Assembly: GCF_005696555.1 (NCBI RefSeq) | Contig: NZ_CP040005.1 | Location: forward strand, 2,108,001-2,172,000 | Source: Actinomyces sp. oral taxon 171 str. F0337 | GTDB taxonomy: Bacteria > Actinomycetota > Actinomycetes > Actinomycetales > Actinomycetaceae | Reading direction: 5' to 3' | DNA: 64,000 bases | Shown here: in pieces, positions 17,204 through 27,300 of the stretch | Layout of the letters: each line of letters opens with the position of its first letter | Numbering within the stretch: position 1 is the first letter of the stretch | Program-made: the position numbers and the translations under genes | The notes under the pieces: model-generated | Seen by the model: the letters and a program-made list of their open reading frames with translations, nothing else | Databases searched by the model: none | What the model was told of the DNA's origin: nothing

Positions 17204-17281
17204 GCTGCGCGTCGCAGGACGGGGGCGCTCAGCCGACGATCCCCTGCCTGCCAGCACGAAGGAAAGGCGCGGCCGCACGAC

Positions 17282-17333
17282 TGGTGCGCCGCCCCGGCAT
17301 CAGCAGAAGAACCGATGCCAGGCCGGCGCACCA
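17282..17333. terminator. Compound hairpin between convergent mnmA and ABC permease genes
   Basis: Outer arms TGGTGCGCCG and CGGCGCACCA enclose a second stem, GGCATC/GATGCC. The position between two convergent genes fits a bidirectional terminator. There is no strong U-tract. Confidence 0.55.
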
Positions 17334-17343
17334 CGCCCCCGCC

Positions 17344-18165
17344 TCAGCGCAGGGAGGTGTGCTGCTCGATCGCGCGCACCGCCCACCAGGCCAGGACCAC
17401 AGCCAGCACCGGCCCGACGACCACGGACCCGACACCGATCACCGACGGCTGGACGCCGGTTCGGAGCGCCTCAAGGAACTGCGGCCACATCATCTGGCTC
17501 GTGAAATCGCCGGTGGTGACATCCATGCTGAGCGGCACGAAGAGAACGGCAATCAGGGCGAGTACCTGATTGACCGCGTAGAGCAGGACGAGCCCGATCA
17601 TGGGTGCCCCGAACCCGAGGTGGTTGAAACGGCCCTGCCCACCGATACTCATCACAGCACCGACCTCGATGACAAGCGAGAAGAGCCCGATGAGCACGAT
17701 CAGGACGAACAAGGCCATTTTGCCCGGTCCGGCCGTATCAATGGCCCAGAGCACCGGCTGGAGCACATCTTCGGTGGTGGACCCGATACTGTGGGCGAGA
17801 ACGGCGCACCAGGCGATGAGACCACCCAGGCAGATCGCACCCTCGACCAGCACCACTACGCAGGCGTAAAGAGCCTTGGCCGCGAAGTGCACCCGTCCGC
17901 GAACCGGAACGACCATGGTGAGGTAACCGCGCTGCCCGTACATGGACTGCCAGTAGTCGACGGCGACCTGAACCATGACGGCGACCGGTATCGCGATGAT
18001 CACCGCCATGGACGCCAGCTGCATGAGGCCGGCCAGCGCCGGCACGTCGGCCAGCAGCCACCACAGGCCGAGGAACCCGAGCAGAACGAGGCAGCAGGCC
18101 CCTGTCACAGAGGCATTGCGCCCCACCTGGGTACGAGCCTCCTCGATGAAGAGCGTGCGAAGCAT
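17344..18165 (-). CDS. ABC-2 type transporter, permease subunit
   Basis: Integral membrane protein of 273 residues with six predicted spans, starting MLRTLFIEEARTQVG. It is the last gene of a three-gene operon, and its start overlaps the ATPase stop by one base. There is no substrate-binding protein, so it should be an exporter or a membrane-stress transporter. YtrA-type GntR-ABC operons often respond to cell-wall antibiotics or peptides, but the substrate here is unknown. Sequence is host-like in composition. The family is called from hydropathy and operon context rather than from a distinct motif. Confidence 0.78.
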   Translation of the reverse strand: MLRTLFIEEARTQVGRNASVTGACCLVLLGFLGLWWLLADVPALAGLMQLASMAVIIAIPVAVMVQVAVDYWQSMYGQRGYLTMVVPVRGRVHFAAKALYACVVVLVEGAICLGGLIAWCAVLAHSIGSTTEDVLQPVLWAIDTAGPGKMALFVLIVLIGLFSLVIEVGAVMSIGGQGRFNHLGFGAPMIGLVLLYAVNQVLALIAVLFVPLSMDVTTGDFTSQMMWPQFLEALRTGVQPSVIGVGSVVVGPVLAVVLAWWAVRAIEQHTSLR

Positions 18166-18941
18166 CAGCGGTACTCCTTCCGGAACAGGGCGTCCAGGCT
18201 CGTGGAATGGGTCTGACGCAGATCGTCGGCATCGCCGGCCAGGAGCAGGCGACCGTCCTTGAGGAAGACGACGGAGTCGACGATCGGCTCGACGTCGGCG
18301 ATGAGGTGAGTGGAGATGAGCATGAGGGAATCCGATTCGAAGTCGCGCAGGACGCCGTCGAGGATGATCTCGCGGGCGGCCGGATCAACACCGGAGATGG
18401 GCTCGTCGAGCAGGTAGACCCGGGCGCGGCGACTCATCATCAGTGCAATGCGCAGCTTCTCCCCCATGCCCTTGCTCATCTCCTTGATGGAGCGCTCAGC
18501 GGGCAGAGCGAAGAAGTCGACCAGCCGGCGGGCCTTGGCGGCGTCGAAATCGGCGAAGAGCCGGGAGAACTGGGCGATCGCCCGAGGCGGGGTGAGGCTG
18601 GTGGCCAGGAAGTCGGCGTCGGGCAGGAAGGACACCAGCGCCTTGGACAGCGGCCCGGGGGCATGCCCGGCGATGCGCACCTGACCCTCGTAGTCGGCCA
18701 GGACGCCGGCGAGAATCTTCAGCAGAGTGGTTTTGCCGCAACCGTTGGCGCCCATGAGGCCGACGATGCGTCCGGCGGGCAGCGACAGGCTCAGATCGCG
18801 CAGGGCAGGACGCCCGCGATAGGTCTTGGTCAGGTGGCGCACGGTCACCAGGGGCGGGGCGCCATCCAGGGACGGAATGGTATTGAAGCGTGCATCGGAG
18901 CCTTGCACATCCGACGGCGCCGCCGTCAGCGAACTGCTCAT
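18165..18941 (-). CDS. ABC transporter ATP-binding protein
   Basis: ATPase subunit of 258 residues that should power the adjacent permease. It has Walker A GANGCGKTT near residue 65, a Q-loop region (VSFLPDADFL), a signature helix in the degenerate form MSKGMGEKLRIAL, and Walker B plus D-loop (VYLLDEPISGVDP). A final switch His (LISTHL) is present. The signature lacks the canonical LSGGQ but keeps the SKG(M) form common in drug/peptide-type exporters. The start overlaps the regulator stop (ATGA, 18938-18941), indicating translational coupling. Confidence 0.92.
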   Translation of the reverse strand: MSSSLTAAPSDVQGSDARFNTIPSLDGAPPLVTVRHLTKTYRGRPALRDLSLSLPAGRIVGLMGANGCGKTTLLKILAGVLADYEGQVRIAGHAPGPLSKALVSFLPDADFLATSLTPPRAIAQFSRLFADFDAAKARRLVDFFALPAERSIKEMSKGMGEKLRIALMMSRRARVYLLDEPISGVDPAAREIILDGVLRDFESDSLMLISTHLIADVEPIVDSVVFLKDGRLLLAGDADDLRQTHSTSLDALFRKEYR

Positions 18942-19324
18942 GAGGGCTCTCCTGATTCGTCAGTGGTGGAAGCCGGCCACCGTTCGGCAAGGGTCTCGCC
19001 CGCTTGAGCGAGATCCATACCGATGGCGGTGACAGCGGCGATGAAGGTGTCCGTGGCGCCGACGGCGAGCTCACGTCGGACGGCGTCGAGCACCGCGGCA
19101 TCAGCGGTGACGAAGCGCCCGGCAGTGCGCTCGGTAACGGTCAGGCCGCTGCGATCGAGCTCGGCGAGGGCGCGTTGGACGGTGTTGGGGTTGACCCCGG
19201 CCTGCGTGGCGAGATCGCGCACGCTGGGGATCCGGGTTCCGGCGGGCCAGATGCCGGTGACGATCCGCATGCGGAAATCATCGACCAGCTGGATCCAGAT
19301 CGGACGCGAGTCGTCGAGATCCAT
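18938..19324 (-). CDS. GntR-family transcriptional regulator, YtrA subfamily
   Basis: Small repressor of 128 residues that opens MDLDDSRPIWIQLVDDFRMR. This is followed by the GntR winged helix (GTRIPSVRDLATQAGVNPNT, then VQRALAELDRSGLTV). The C-terminal part is only about 50 residues, the hallmark of the YtrA group, in which a short two-helix dimerisation region replaces a ligand domain. Such regulators control the ABC genes directly downstream, as here. A palindrome upstream of the start is the likely binding site, giving autoregulation. Confidence 0.92.
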   Translation of the reverse strand: MDLDDSRPIWIQLVDDFRMRIVTGIWPAGTRIPSVRDLATQAGVNPNTVQRALAELDRSGLTVTERTAGRFVTADAAVLDAVRRELAVGATDTFIAAVTAIGMDLAQAGETLAERWPASTTDESGEPS

Positions 19325-19390
19325 GGCTCTCCTAGTGCTCGGGGACGGGAAGTGCTCATGAGCGCAGCACAGGCGGCCTCAGCAGACCAC

Positions 19391-19412
19391 CTGTATTACT
19401 GCACTAATACAG
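19391..19412. promoter_or_regulatory. Palindromic operator of the YtrA-type ABC operon
   Basis: Arms CTGTATTA and TAATACAG are a perfect 8-bp match around a 6-bp centre. It lies 67 bp upstream of the regulator ATG, in the promoter position. Its symmetry and AT content fit the operators of GntR/YtrA repressors. Confidence 0.65.
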
Positions 19413-19520
19413 TGACACAAGGAGGGGTTGCCGTCAACCCGAACGGCCTCGAGCCCACACTCGGACTCGAGGCCGCAGCTCCTCGTCGGTCAGGGTCGAC
19501 CACCCCTTCCCACCGAAGGC

Positions 19521-21779
19521 TCAGTCAGGAGGATCGACGATGGCGCGGTAGTCGGCATAGCACTCGGCAAGAAGCGCAGGCGGCACCTGCTCCAAGGGCA
19601 CGACCCGACGACCATCGACCAGGCACAGGGGACCAGTGGTCACTACCTGGTCCTCACTCCACACGTCCACCCCACTGAAATCGATGACGCTGCACAGACC
19701 GGCTACCGGGAAGTCCTTGAGGAACGTGCTGTACCAGTGGATGTTGGAGTCGGGCTCGTAGCCACGGGACTTGGCCCGTTTGCGCAGGTCACGGGCAATG
19801 ACACGCCTTCCCGCCCCATCGTCGATGCCCCGCTGCCCCTTGCCCACCTTCGGGACCCGAGCAGAGAACTGGTCGAAGAGCGGAGCGACCTCGTAGTCGG
19901 CCAGGTGCTCCCACCAGTCGGCCACTTCCGCCTCCGACAACAGCGTCCCGTGTGCCAGTCCGACCACGGCCTCCGAAGGCAGCTCCAGGACGGCGTCGTC
20001 AGCCCCCAGAAGCTGACCGTCCTCGGCGGGGCGGAAGGTCCAGGCCTGGGGCGCCTCGCCGCCGCCTTCCAGCTCATTAGCACTCCCACCCTCGTCCTGA
20101 CGGCGGGCCACCCAGACCAGACGAGCCGCCAGGTGCCGGGCCAGCGGATGGTCGGCGAACAGCTCCCGCCACAGCGGAAACGGCCAGGAGCGCCCGACAC
20201 ACATGGCCTCGTACAGACGCCGCCTCTGGACCTTGAGGACAGCGGCCACCTCCTTGCGCGCAAAGGTCAGGCGGCGCCTGGCCTGCGCCACGATCTCACT
20301 GTCCTCGCCCTTGCGTGCGGCGGGCAGACTCTTGCGTGCCCGTCCGTCGGAGTCCGTCAGGGCGATGGTCAGCTCAGGGGTCAGGCGCCCCAGGAACTCG
20401 CGCTCGCCGTAGGACAGGTGCAGCAGGCCGTCATGTCCGAAACCGGCCGTGGGGACGCTGCGGTCACCGAGCTCGGCCTCACTCCAGCCTCGCTCGGCGG
20501 CCACAGCCCGAGTGAGCAGGTTGGCGAAACCACGCACCTGCGGCAAGCGGTGCTGGGCTGCAGCCGAGACCATGACCTGCAGGGCCTCGGCGGACGGGTT
20601 CGCGGCGACGGCGGTCAGGACGGTCTCGGACTCGGCGCGCCATGTGGCATGGCGGCTCAGGGCGCTCCTGGCGGCGGCGGCAAGACGCTCACCCTCCATC
20701 CCGACGGCGAAGGCGAGCAGCCCCTTGTTCTTCAGGCTCTCCCCCTTGACGGCCTCACGGTTATGGGCGACCCAGGACTCGACGACGAAGGCACTCAGCT
20801 CACGGGTGTCCGCCGCATCGAGCAGGCTCAGGTAGAGCTCGATGGTGCCGGCCCCGTCGGGGGTCTTGAGCCTGTAGGCCTCGAGCACCCAGTGGCGCAC
20901 GATGTCCGGGTCGAGCGGCGTCCCGTCGGCGAGCCTCACCTGGGGCAGAGCCTCGAAGGGGAACCAGTCCAGGGCCACCGGAGGGCGCTTCAGTCGCCGT
21001 TTGGGAGGTGTGAGGGCCTCCGCTGTGACGATGTCGGTGACGTCATCCCCGTAGACCTGCAACGTGCGCAGCAGGTTGGCCCGCGCGAGACGGTCCTTCT
21101 CCTGGGCGCGGGCGGCACGCAGTCGGGCGACGCCGTCGGGAATCATCAGACCGGCCAGCCAGGCCGCACCCACCCGGCGCACGTGCGCAATCGGACTCAT
21201 CACCGCCTCAAGGGCCAGATCCCCGACCTCGGGGAGGCCTGAGAGAAGCTCCTGGGCCAGCATCCGGTTGAACTCGGAGCGCCCCACCGCGACCTGCGCC
21301 AGGGCCGGCACCATGCTCTGGGGAACGGCGGGGAAGTGGGCGAGCGCGCACAGCACTCGCGTCGCCGACGTGGAATCCTCCAGCAGGTCACGGGCCCTGG
21401 CCAGGTCCTGGGCCATCCACGGCCAACTGTCCTCGGACTCACAAGTCCACAGGGCCCAGCCCCAGGTGATCGTGCGCACCACCTCGGGCGGATGCCCCGC
21501 CCGGGCCAACGCGTCGGCGACGAGGCGCGGATCGGTGTCCCACGGCAGGCCCTCCTCCAGGCTGTGGCGGTGAGTACTTGTGCCGATGTCCCCGTCAGAT
21601 ATGTTCAGGGAGCGGCACAGGTCATCGAGCGCCGCAGCGCGAGCCTCAGGAAGAGGAATCATCGGGGGAACCACGACCGGTGAAGTGTCACCCGACTCCG
21701 CTCCTGCCTGTTCCACCTGCTTCACGACTTCCTGACTTGTGTCGTCGGACGGGTTCTGAGACCTGGGCGTGACCGGCAT
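19521..21779 (-). CDS. DUF4132 domain protein (short paralogue)
   Basis: Large soluble protein of 752 residues of unknown biochemical activity. The C-terminal half is a DUF4132 domain: ERGWSEAELGDRSVPTAGFG, then LLHLSYGEREFLGRLT, LYEAMCVGRSWPF, and the ending PPALLAECYADYRAI. The same blocks occur in the 1233-residue protein at 24.4-28.1 kb, so the two are paralogues; this one lacks about 480 N-terminal residues. The first ~300 residues contain HEAT-like helical repeats (LAQVAVGRSEF ... LPEVGDLALEAV). DUF4132 proteins (E. coli YehI/MolR-like) cluster with MoxR-vWA genes, as in this region. It is transcribed divergently from the broken PQQ-type gene. Function is inferred only by association. 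Confidence 0.8.
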   Translation of the reverse strand: MPVTPRSQNPSDDTSQEVVKQVEQAGAESGDTSPVVVPPMIPLPEARAAALDDLCRSLNISDGDIGTSTHRHSLEEGLPWDTDPRLVADALARAGHPPEVVRTITWGWALWTCESEDSWPWMAQDLARARDLLEDSTSATRVLCALAHFPAVPQSMVPALAQVAVGRSEFNRMLAQELLSGLPEVGDLALEAVMSPIAHVRRVGAAWLAGLMIPDGVARLRAARAQEKDRLARANLLRTLQVYGDDVTDIVTAEALTPPKRRLKRPPVALDWFPFEALPQVRLADGTPLDPDIVRHWVLEAYRLKTPDGAGTIELYLSLLDAADTRELSAFVVESWVAHNREAVKGESLKNKGLLAFAVGMEGERLAAAARSALSRHATWRAESETVLTAVAANPSAEALQVMVSAAAQHRLPQVRGFANLLTRAVAAERGWSEAELGDRSVPTAGFGHDGLLHLSYGEREFLGRLTPELTIALTDSDGRARKSLPAARKGEDSEIVAQARRRLTFARKEVAAVLKVQRRRLYEAMCVGRSWPFPLWRELFADHPLARHLAARLVWVARRQDEGGSANELEGGGEAPQAWTFRPAEDGQLLGADDAVLELPSEAVVGLAHGTLLSEAEVADWWEHLADYEVAPLFDQFSARVPKVGKGQRGIDDGAGRRVIARDLRKRAKSRGYEPDSNIHWYSTFLKDFPVAGLCSVIDFSGVDVWSEDQVVTTGPLCLVDGRRVVPLEQVPPALLAECYADYRAIVDPPD

Positions 21780-21819
21780 AGCCGTATTGTGCCGGCCCTC
21801 ACGAGCACCGGATGCGGAA

Positions 21820-23325
21820 ATGACGGAGCATTACTCCGGACATACGTCCTTCTAGACGAAGGTATATTCACCAGTTGATCGGTCATCTATTTCGCCTCTC
21901 GGCCGGACCGCTTCCTTCTACGCTACGGCCCTGTCTCCGTCTCCTGACTCCTCCTCCCCCGAATTCTCTTCTCCCGAGATCCCCTCATCCACGACCCCGC
22001 CACCCACGGCACCAACCCAGGTCGCCCCGGTCTCCGCCTCAACACCATCACCTCAACGACGGCATCGGGCACGGCTCGGAATTCTCAGCGTCGTCGTCGT
22101 TCTGGTCCTGGCACTCGGCGGTGGAGGGCTGTGGGCACTGACGCGCGGCTCCAACCCGCTCTCAATGGTCAAGGCCCCGATCCTCAAGGCTCAGCAGGAC
22201 CTGTCCAACCTCGGCAAGGAGCCTGCGGCAGCACCCTTCGACGCGAGTGGCACCACGGCAATCACCAACAAGCAGCTGACGATCCTGCGGGTGATCGCCG
22301 ATCACCGTGAGACGCTGGTGGCCCTGAGCGCGAGCTCATCGTCGTTCTACGCCGCCTGGCAGGTTCCTGTCCCTGACAACCTGGCGGGGCAGCACCTCAA
22401 CTGTCGAATCAACGCCAAGACCTTCGACTGCGGTGACCAGATCAGCGTCGACCTGGCCTCGGGGATCAACGCCCCCGCCAAGCCGTCGACCGTCTCCGCC
22501 GCCTCCCCCACGACGCCCGCCTCAGCGGTTCCGGCCCAGCCGAGCGACAACAGCTCCGACGCGCCCGCCCAGACCGGGACTCCGAGTGCTCCCAGCGGCA
22601 CGACCTCTGCGAACCCCGCGGCCCCCTCCGCCACCTCGTCCTCCACTCCTGCCGCAACAGCGTCACCAGGTACGGCGACGTCGGCGCCGGCGCCCGCCTC
22701 GGTGCGGCTCGGCGATACCCCCAGCAGCGGAAAGCCCCTGTCGGTCAGCTCCGACGGCACCGTGAGTGTCAACCGGGACAAGGTCTCCGGCCTGAAGCTT
22801 GACGGCACCAAGCCGGTGTGGGCGACCCGAGTCGAGGCGTCCCGCAAGCTCGCCGGTGTCAGCCTGCCGATGAGCCGCGATATCTGGGTGGTCAGCGACG
22901 GCGTCACCGTGGCAGGTCTCGACGGCAGCAGCGTGCTGTGGTCGAGCAAGCTCCCCGAGGACGTGGGCGCCCTCAACACGTTGGGTACCGAGGTGGTACC
23001 CCGCTGGCAGACGAGCAAGGGCGCCATCGTCATGGCCTACCCGGACTCGCTGCGCGCCCTCGACCCAGTCGATGGAAGCACGATCTGGCGGGTCTCCACC
23101 CCAGTGACCTCGTGGGCGGCCGGTGATGGTTACGTCGTGGTCTTCAACGGCTCGACGACCTCAGTCCTGGCCTTCGACTCCGGTTCGAGCTCGACCCGCG
23201 CCACGGCTCTGCCGACCTCGGCCCCAGTCTCCGCAGATGCTCCCGACCTGAAGGAGCTCAAGAACGCGGACCTCGACGTCCCGGGTATCTGCGCGGAGGC
23301 CTTCAGCCGAGGGGGTCGGGGATGA
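21820..23325 (+). pseudogene. Membrane-anchored Ser/Thr/Pro-rich PQQ-propeller-like protein, 5' part, with in-frame TAG
   Basis: From the ATG at 21820 the frame reads 11 codons and meets a TAG at 21853-21855. It then stays open to 23325. The frame between 21856 and the next ATG (22165) encodes a Pro/Ser-rich cytoplasmic segment and a clear membrane span (LSVVVVLVLALGGGGLWAL), which must belong to the protein. Yet no ATG, GTG or TTG occurs there, so a nonsense mutation or sequence error is likely. The extracytoplasmic part has a long Ala/Ser/Pro linker (residues from TVSAASPTTPASAVPAQPSD on). It is followed by propeller-like repeats (GLDGSSVLWSSKLP; ALDPVDGSTIWRVSTP). The stop overlaps the next frame (ATGA), and the two probably form one gene. 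Function unknown, perhaps sensory. Confidence 0.6.
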
Positions 23326-24236
23326 CGAGGGCCGACATAGTCGAGCAGGCCCCGGAAAAGACGAAAGTCACCTTCTCCGACGGCAAGGCCGCCGGCACCG
23401 CCAGAGGTAACGGCCTGGGGGGCGGCTCGTCGAACACGATCGCCATGAAGTCGACACAGCTGGGTCTGTTCGGCACCTCACCGGTGATGGTCGCCGTCCT
23501 GGACTGCAACGCCGACCTTCCCGACTACGGCTTCGATGTTCTTGTCGCCTACAACGCTGACAAGGAGATGGTCGGCTCCCTCATGATGGAGGGCAGCAAC
23601 GAGATCGGCTACGTTCCCGCCCCGCACATGGAGAACCTGCGCGTTGTCGGCGGCACCGTCATCTTCGACGAGCCGCAGCTGCGGCTCTACGGTGACGAGT
23701 CCTGCCGGACCTGCGGCGGCAGCGCCTCAGCGACGGTCACCGCGCAATGGGACGGTCAGGCCCTGACGCTCGCCGACGTCGTCTACCACATTCCGGGCAG
23801 CCTGCCCATGAGCGGGGACCACCGGCGCCCGTCCCTGGCCGAGGTGCAGAAGGTCTATGACGCCCTCGCCTCGGGGCAGGACGACAAGGCGGCCGAGCAC
23901 ATCGATCCCACGATCCTGCCTTTCATGGATCAGCCCGCGGAGCGGGTACCGACGGGTGACACGATGTGCACCGCCTTCCTGCCCGAGGGAGGCAAGGTGG
24001 TCGCCTGCCTGCTGGCCGGCCCCAAGGACTCCTCAGGCGCCTCGGTCGCCAACTCCATGGACCTGGATCAGGGAACGATCATCTGCCCGATCGCCCTGGA
24101 CGATCCGTCGAAGCCGTGGATGACGCCCAGGCCGAGTACGAACAACAGTGAGCAGAAGCAGTACGGGTCCTGGCTGCTGCTGAGCTCTGACATGGAACGC
24201 TTCCGAATCACCCACCTGCAGCACAAGGTCAACTGA
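23322..24236 (+). pseudogene. 3' part of the broken membrane-anchored protein (separate frame)
   Basis: A 304-codon frame starting at the ATG that overlaps the stop of the upstream frame. It has no signal peptide or membrane span. Its content (two- and three-cysteine clusters such as ESCRTCGG, and a beta-rich body with LFGTSPVMVAVLDCNADLPD) looks extracytoplasmic. It therefore makes sense only as the continuation of the anchored upstream part. A single missing base in the G runs at 23311-23321 would join the two frames. Translational coupling of two separate proteins is the alternative. No family recognised. Confidence 0.5.
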
Positions 24237-24250
24237 CGGCCCCGGGCGCG

Positions 24251-24291
24251 TTGTGGGGGTGCACCGTCGACGAGATGGTGCACCCCCACAA
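24251..24291. terminator. Strong bidirectional terminator hairpin
   Basis: A perfect 15-bp stem (TTGTGGGGGTGCACC / GGTGCACCCCCACAA) with an 11-nt loop. It sits between the plus-strand gene ending at 24236 and the minus-strand DUF4132 gene ending at 24366. It has no poly-U tail, which is common in high-GC actinobacteria. Confidence 0.75.
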
Positions 24292-24365
24292 TGACGTCGG
24301 AGGAACTGTTCAGCCGCGCCGCCTACGAGCGCGGCCGCCCCCCCTGCGGGCCCTCACCACCGCCT

Positions 24366-27300
24366 CTAGAACAGTCTTGTCCTGTCCTCCCAGTCCGGGT
24401 CGTAGGCCCCCAGCGCCGCCAGGGCCGCATAGTCCGCGTAGCACTCGGCCAGTAGCGGCGTGGGCACCTCGTCCAGTGCCACCAAACGACGACCAGTTCC
24501 GCGACGCAGCTCCAGGCTGTCGGTCGCACACGGGTTGTTACCCCACGACACGAAAGCACCGGTGAAGGTCAGCGCGACAGTGAGGCCCGCTGCGGGGATC
24601 GTGCGGAGATACTCGGTGAACCAACCCCCGTCCTCCGTTCCCCCGCGACGGTACCCGCGCTGAGAGGCGACATTGCGCACGGAGTAGGCGTCGGTCATGT
24701 GCCCACGAAGATCGGTGAGCCGCTGCTGGCCCGGTGTGATGACGGGTGCGAGCGCGGAGAGCTGGTCGAACAGCGGCTCGACCTCGTAGTCGGCCAGGTG
24801 CTCTCGCCACGCCGCCACGGCGTCGGGCCCGATGATGGTCCCGTGCGCCACCGTGATCTCCCCCTGGCCCGGGAGGTCGACGACGGCGTCGTCGACTCCC
24901 AGCAGGTCCCCTTCCGGTGTGGGACGGAAGACGATCGACTCGCCGCCGTCAGCCGGGTCGAGCTGCCAGATGACCCGAGTGACGAGGTGCCTCATGAGCG
25001 GGTGGGCGAGCAGAAGGTCACGCCATTCGACAGGACTCCATCCGCGTCGCACGCACATGGCCTCGTAGAGCCGGCTGCTTTGAAGGGAGAGCACGTTCTT
25101 GGCCTCCTTGCGGGAGGCGGTGAGCTGTTTCTTGGCGGCTTTGACCGCGTCCGCATCGTCGTCGGCCCGGGGCGCCGGCAGTGAGGCCCGGGTCTTCCCA
25201 TCCGGCCCGGTCAGTGCGATCTTGAAGTCCGCGGTCAACCGGCCGGTGAAGGAACGGGCTCCGTAGCTCAGGTGCAGCAGGCCGTCAGAGCCGAAGCCTG
25301 CAGTGGGGACGGTCCGATCCTCCAGCTGCTCGGCGCTCCAGCCCCGTTCGACGGCGACCTCGTCCACCAGCTCGCGGGCGGTCTTCTGCAGGCTCGCCAT
25401 CTTGTGACGCTGCGCCACGCCGATCAGCACCTGGAGAGCGGGGTCCTGGCCGTTGGCTCGAAGAGCCCGAATGAGGACCTCGTACTGGGGACGACGGTTG
25501 CGGTGGCTCCGCATGTAGCTGTGGGTCAGGCTGGCGAGCTCGCCGCCATCGGCTCCGACGGCGAAGGCCATGAGGCCCTTGTCCGCCATCGCCGAACCCA
25601 GATACGTCCCCTGATGCTCGTCGTAGATCTGCTTGACGTAACTCTCCAGAGGTCGAGCCAGCCCCTGCCTGGCCCTTTCCCGTTCCTCAGGATCGTCGCT
25701 CTGGGCTGCCGAGGTCCAGTACCGCTGGAAGTACTGATACCGCTTCAGCCCGATGTCCTGGGCATGGGCGAGGCTCTGCTCGGGGCTCGGGTGAGCGGTG
25801 TCCCGCGCCGCCCAGGCTCTGACCAGATGGAGGGCCAGTCGACGGGCATCGTGCGGGTCGAGGAGGGACAGATACAGGCCGATGAGGCCCCGACCGTCGG
25901 GATCCTTCATGATCACGGCCAGGCTCACCCACCAGCGGATCACCAGCGAGCTCACCGGGGCGCCGTCTCGCCAGCGCACAGTGGGCAGGCCGTCCCAGTC
26001 GAGCCAGTCCGGACCGGCTGCTGGATCGGCCTCCAGTCCCTCGGCAGCCTCCTGCTGGAGACGGCCGGGAGACAGGAGCTCGGTGAGATCCTCGCCGCAG
26101 GCCCGCATGGCTTTGAGCATGCTGGCACGAGTCGCCGCATCCTCTTCTGTGGCGTAGGCGGCGCGAAGGGGGTCAAGGGATCGCTGAGGGGCCTGAGCGG
26201 CGATCCACTCGGCCGCGGATCGCCTGACCTCCGCTGACGGGTCCTTCAGCATGGGCTCGGCCAGGATGGGTGCGGCCGGGGAGACGCTGAGCAGCCGCTG
26301 CACCCGACGTCGCAGCCGTGGGGAGGCCGTGACCGCCATGCGCGCGAGCCTGGGGAGGAGGTCGACGGGCAGTCTGGGGAATGCCTCCAGAATGTCCAGC
26401 GCACGAAGAACCTTCTCCGAGCTATCGAGCCCTTCGGCCAGGTCATCGAGGTGCTCCCACGCCCACGGCCAAAGGATCACGGGATCTCCCGTACGCCAGA
26501 CCACGTCACGGACCGCACCGTCAATCGGGAGGTTGAAGTGCCTCAGCACCGCTTCAATGGCTCGAGGATCGGCATCCGCGTCCTCTCCCCACGACAGAGC
26601 GTCTCTCCATCTGGTGGAGGGCTCGTCGGCGGTCAGCCGCAGAAGGTGGACGACTGACAGGGACGGCACGAAGGAGCCCACCCACCCAAGGCGGTACTTC
26701 CTGAGAATGGCCGGGACTCCTGTTGATCGACCCTCGGCGACTGCGATGAAGGCCTCCACATCCTGTTCAGTGGCCAGGTACCTCGCGGCGATCTCCTCCC
26801 GAGATTCCGCACCTTGAGGATCCCAGGCGTCATCGACGAGCCGGTTGAGGATGCGCCAGAGCTGCTGCCGTGCGGCATCGGCCGGCTGGTCGAGAGCGAT
26901 GTGCTCGACCTCCGGCAGAACGACGGGAGCCTGCTCGGACTCCTCACTCGCCCACCGGGAGAAGGCCGCACGGGCACGCAGCTGCTCGACCGCCACGGCG
27001 AGCACGGGGTTTTTCTCGGCCGCGACGTCGAGAAGATCGTCATCAGCTCCCTCGGCCAGGTGGTCGAGCAGGTCGGTGGAGCGTTGGAAACCTGCTTTGC
27101 TGCGGATCGCCTTCCCGGACAGGAGCTCGGCGAGGGCCTCACGGCGTGGGGTATCGGGAACCCGCCCCAGCAGGTCGATGGCTTGGAGACGCGTCATGCG
27201 CTTCTCCTCCAGCGTCAGTGGGACCAGGAGGTGGGCCACAGGCCCAAGATCCATGTCAAGACCGGCCAGGAGCAGCACAAGATCACGTCGGTCGTACTCG

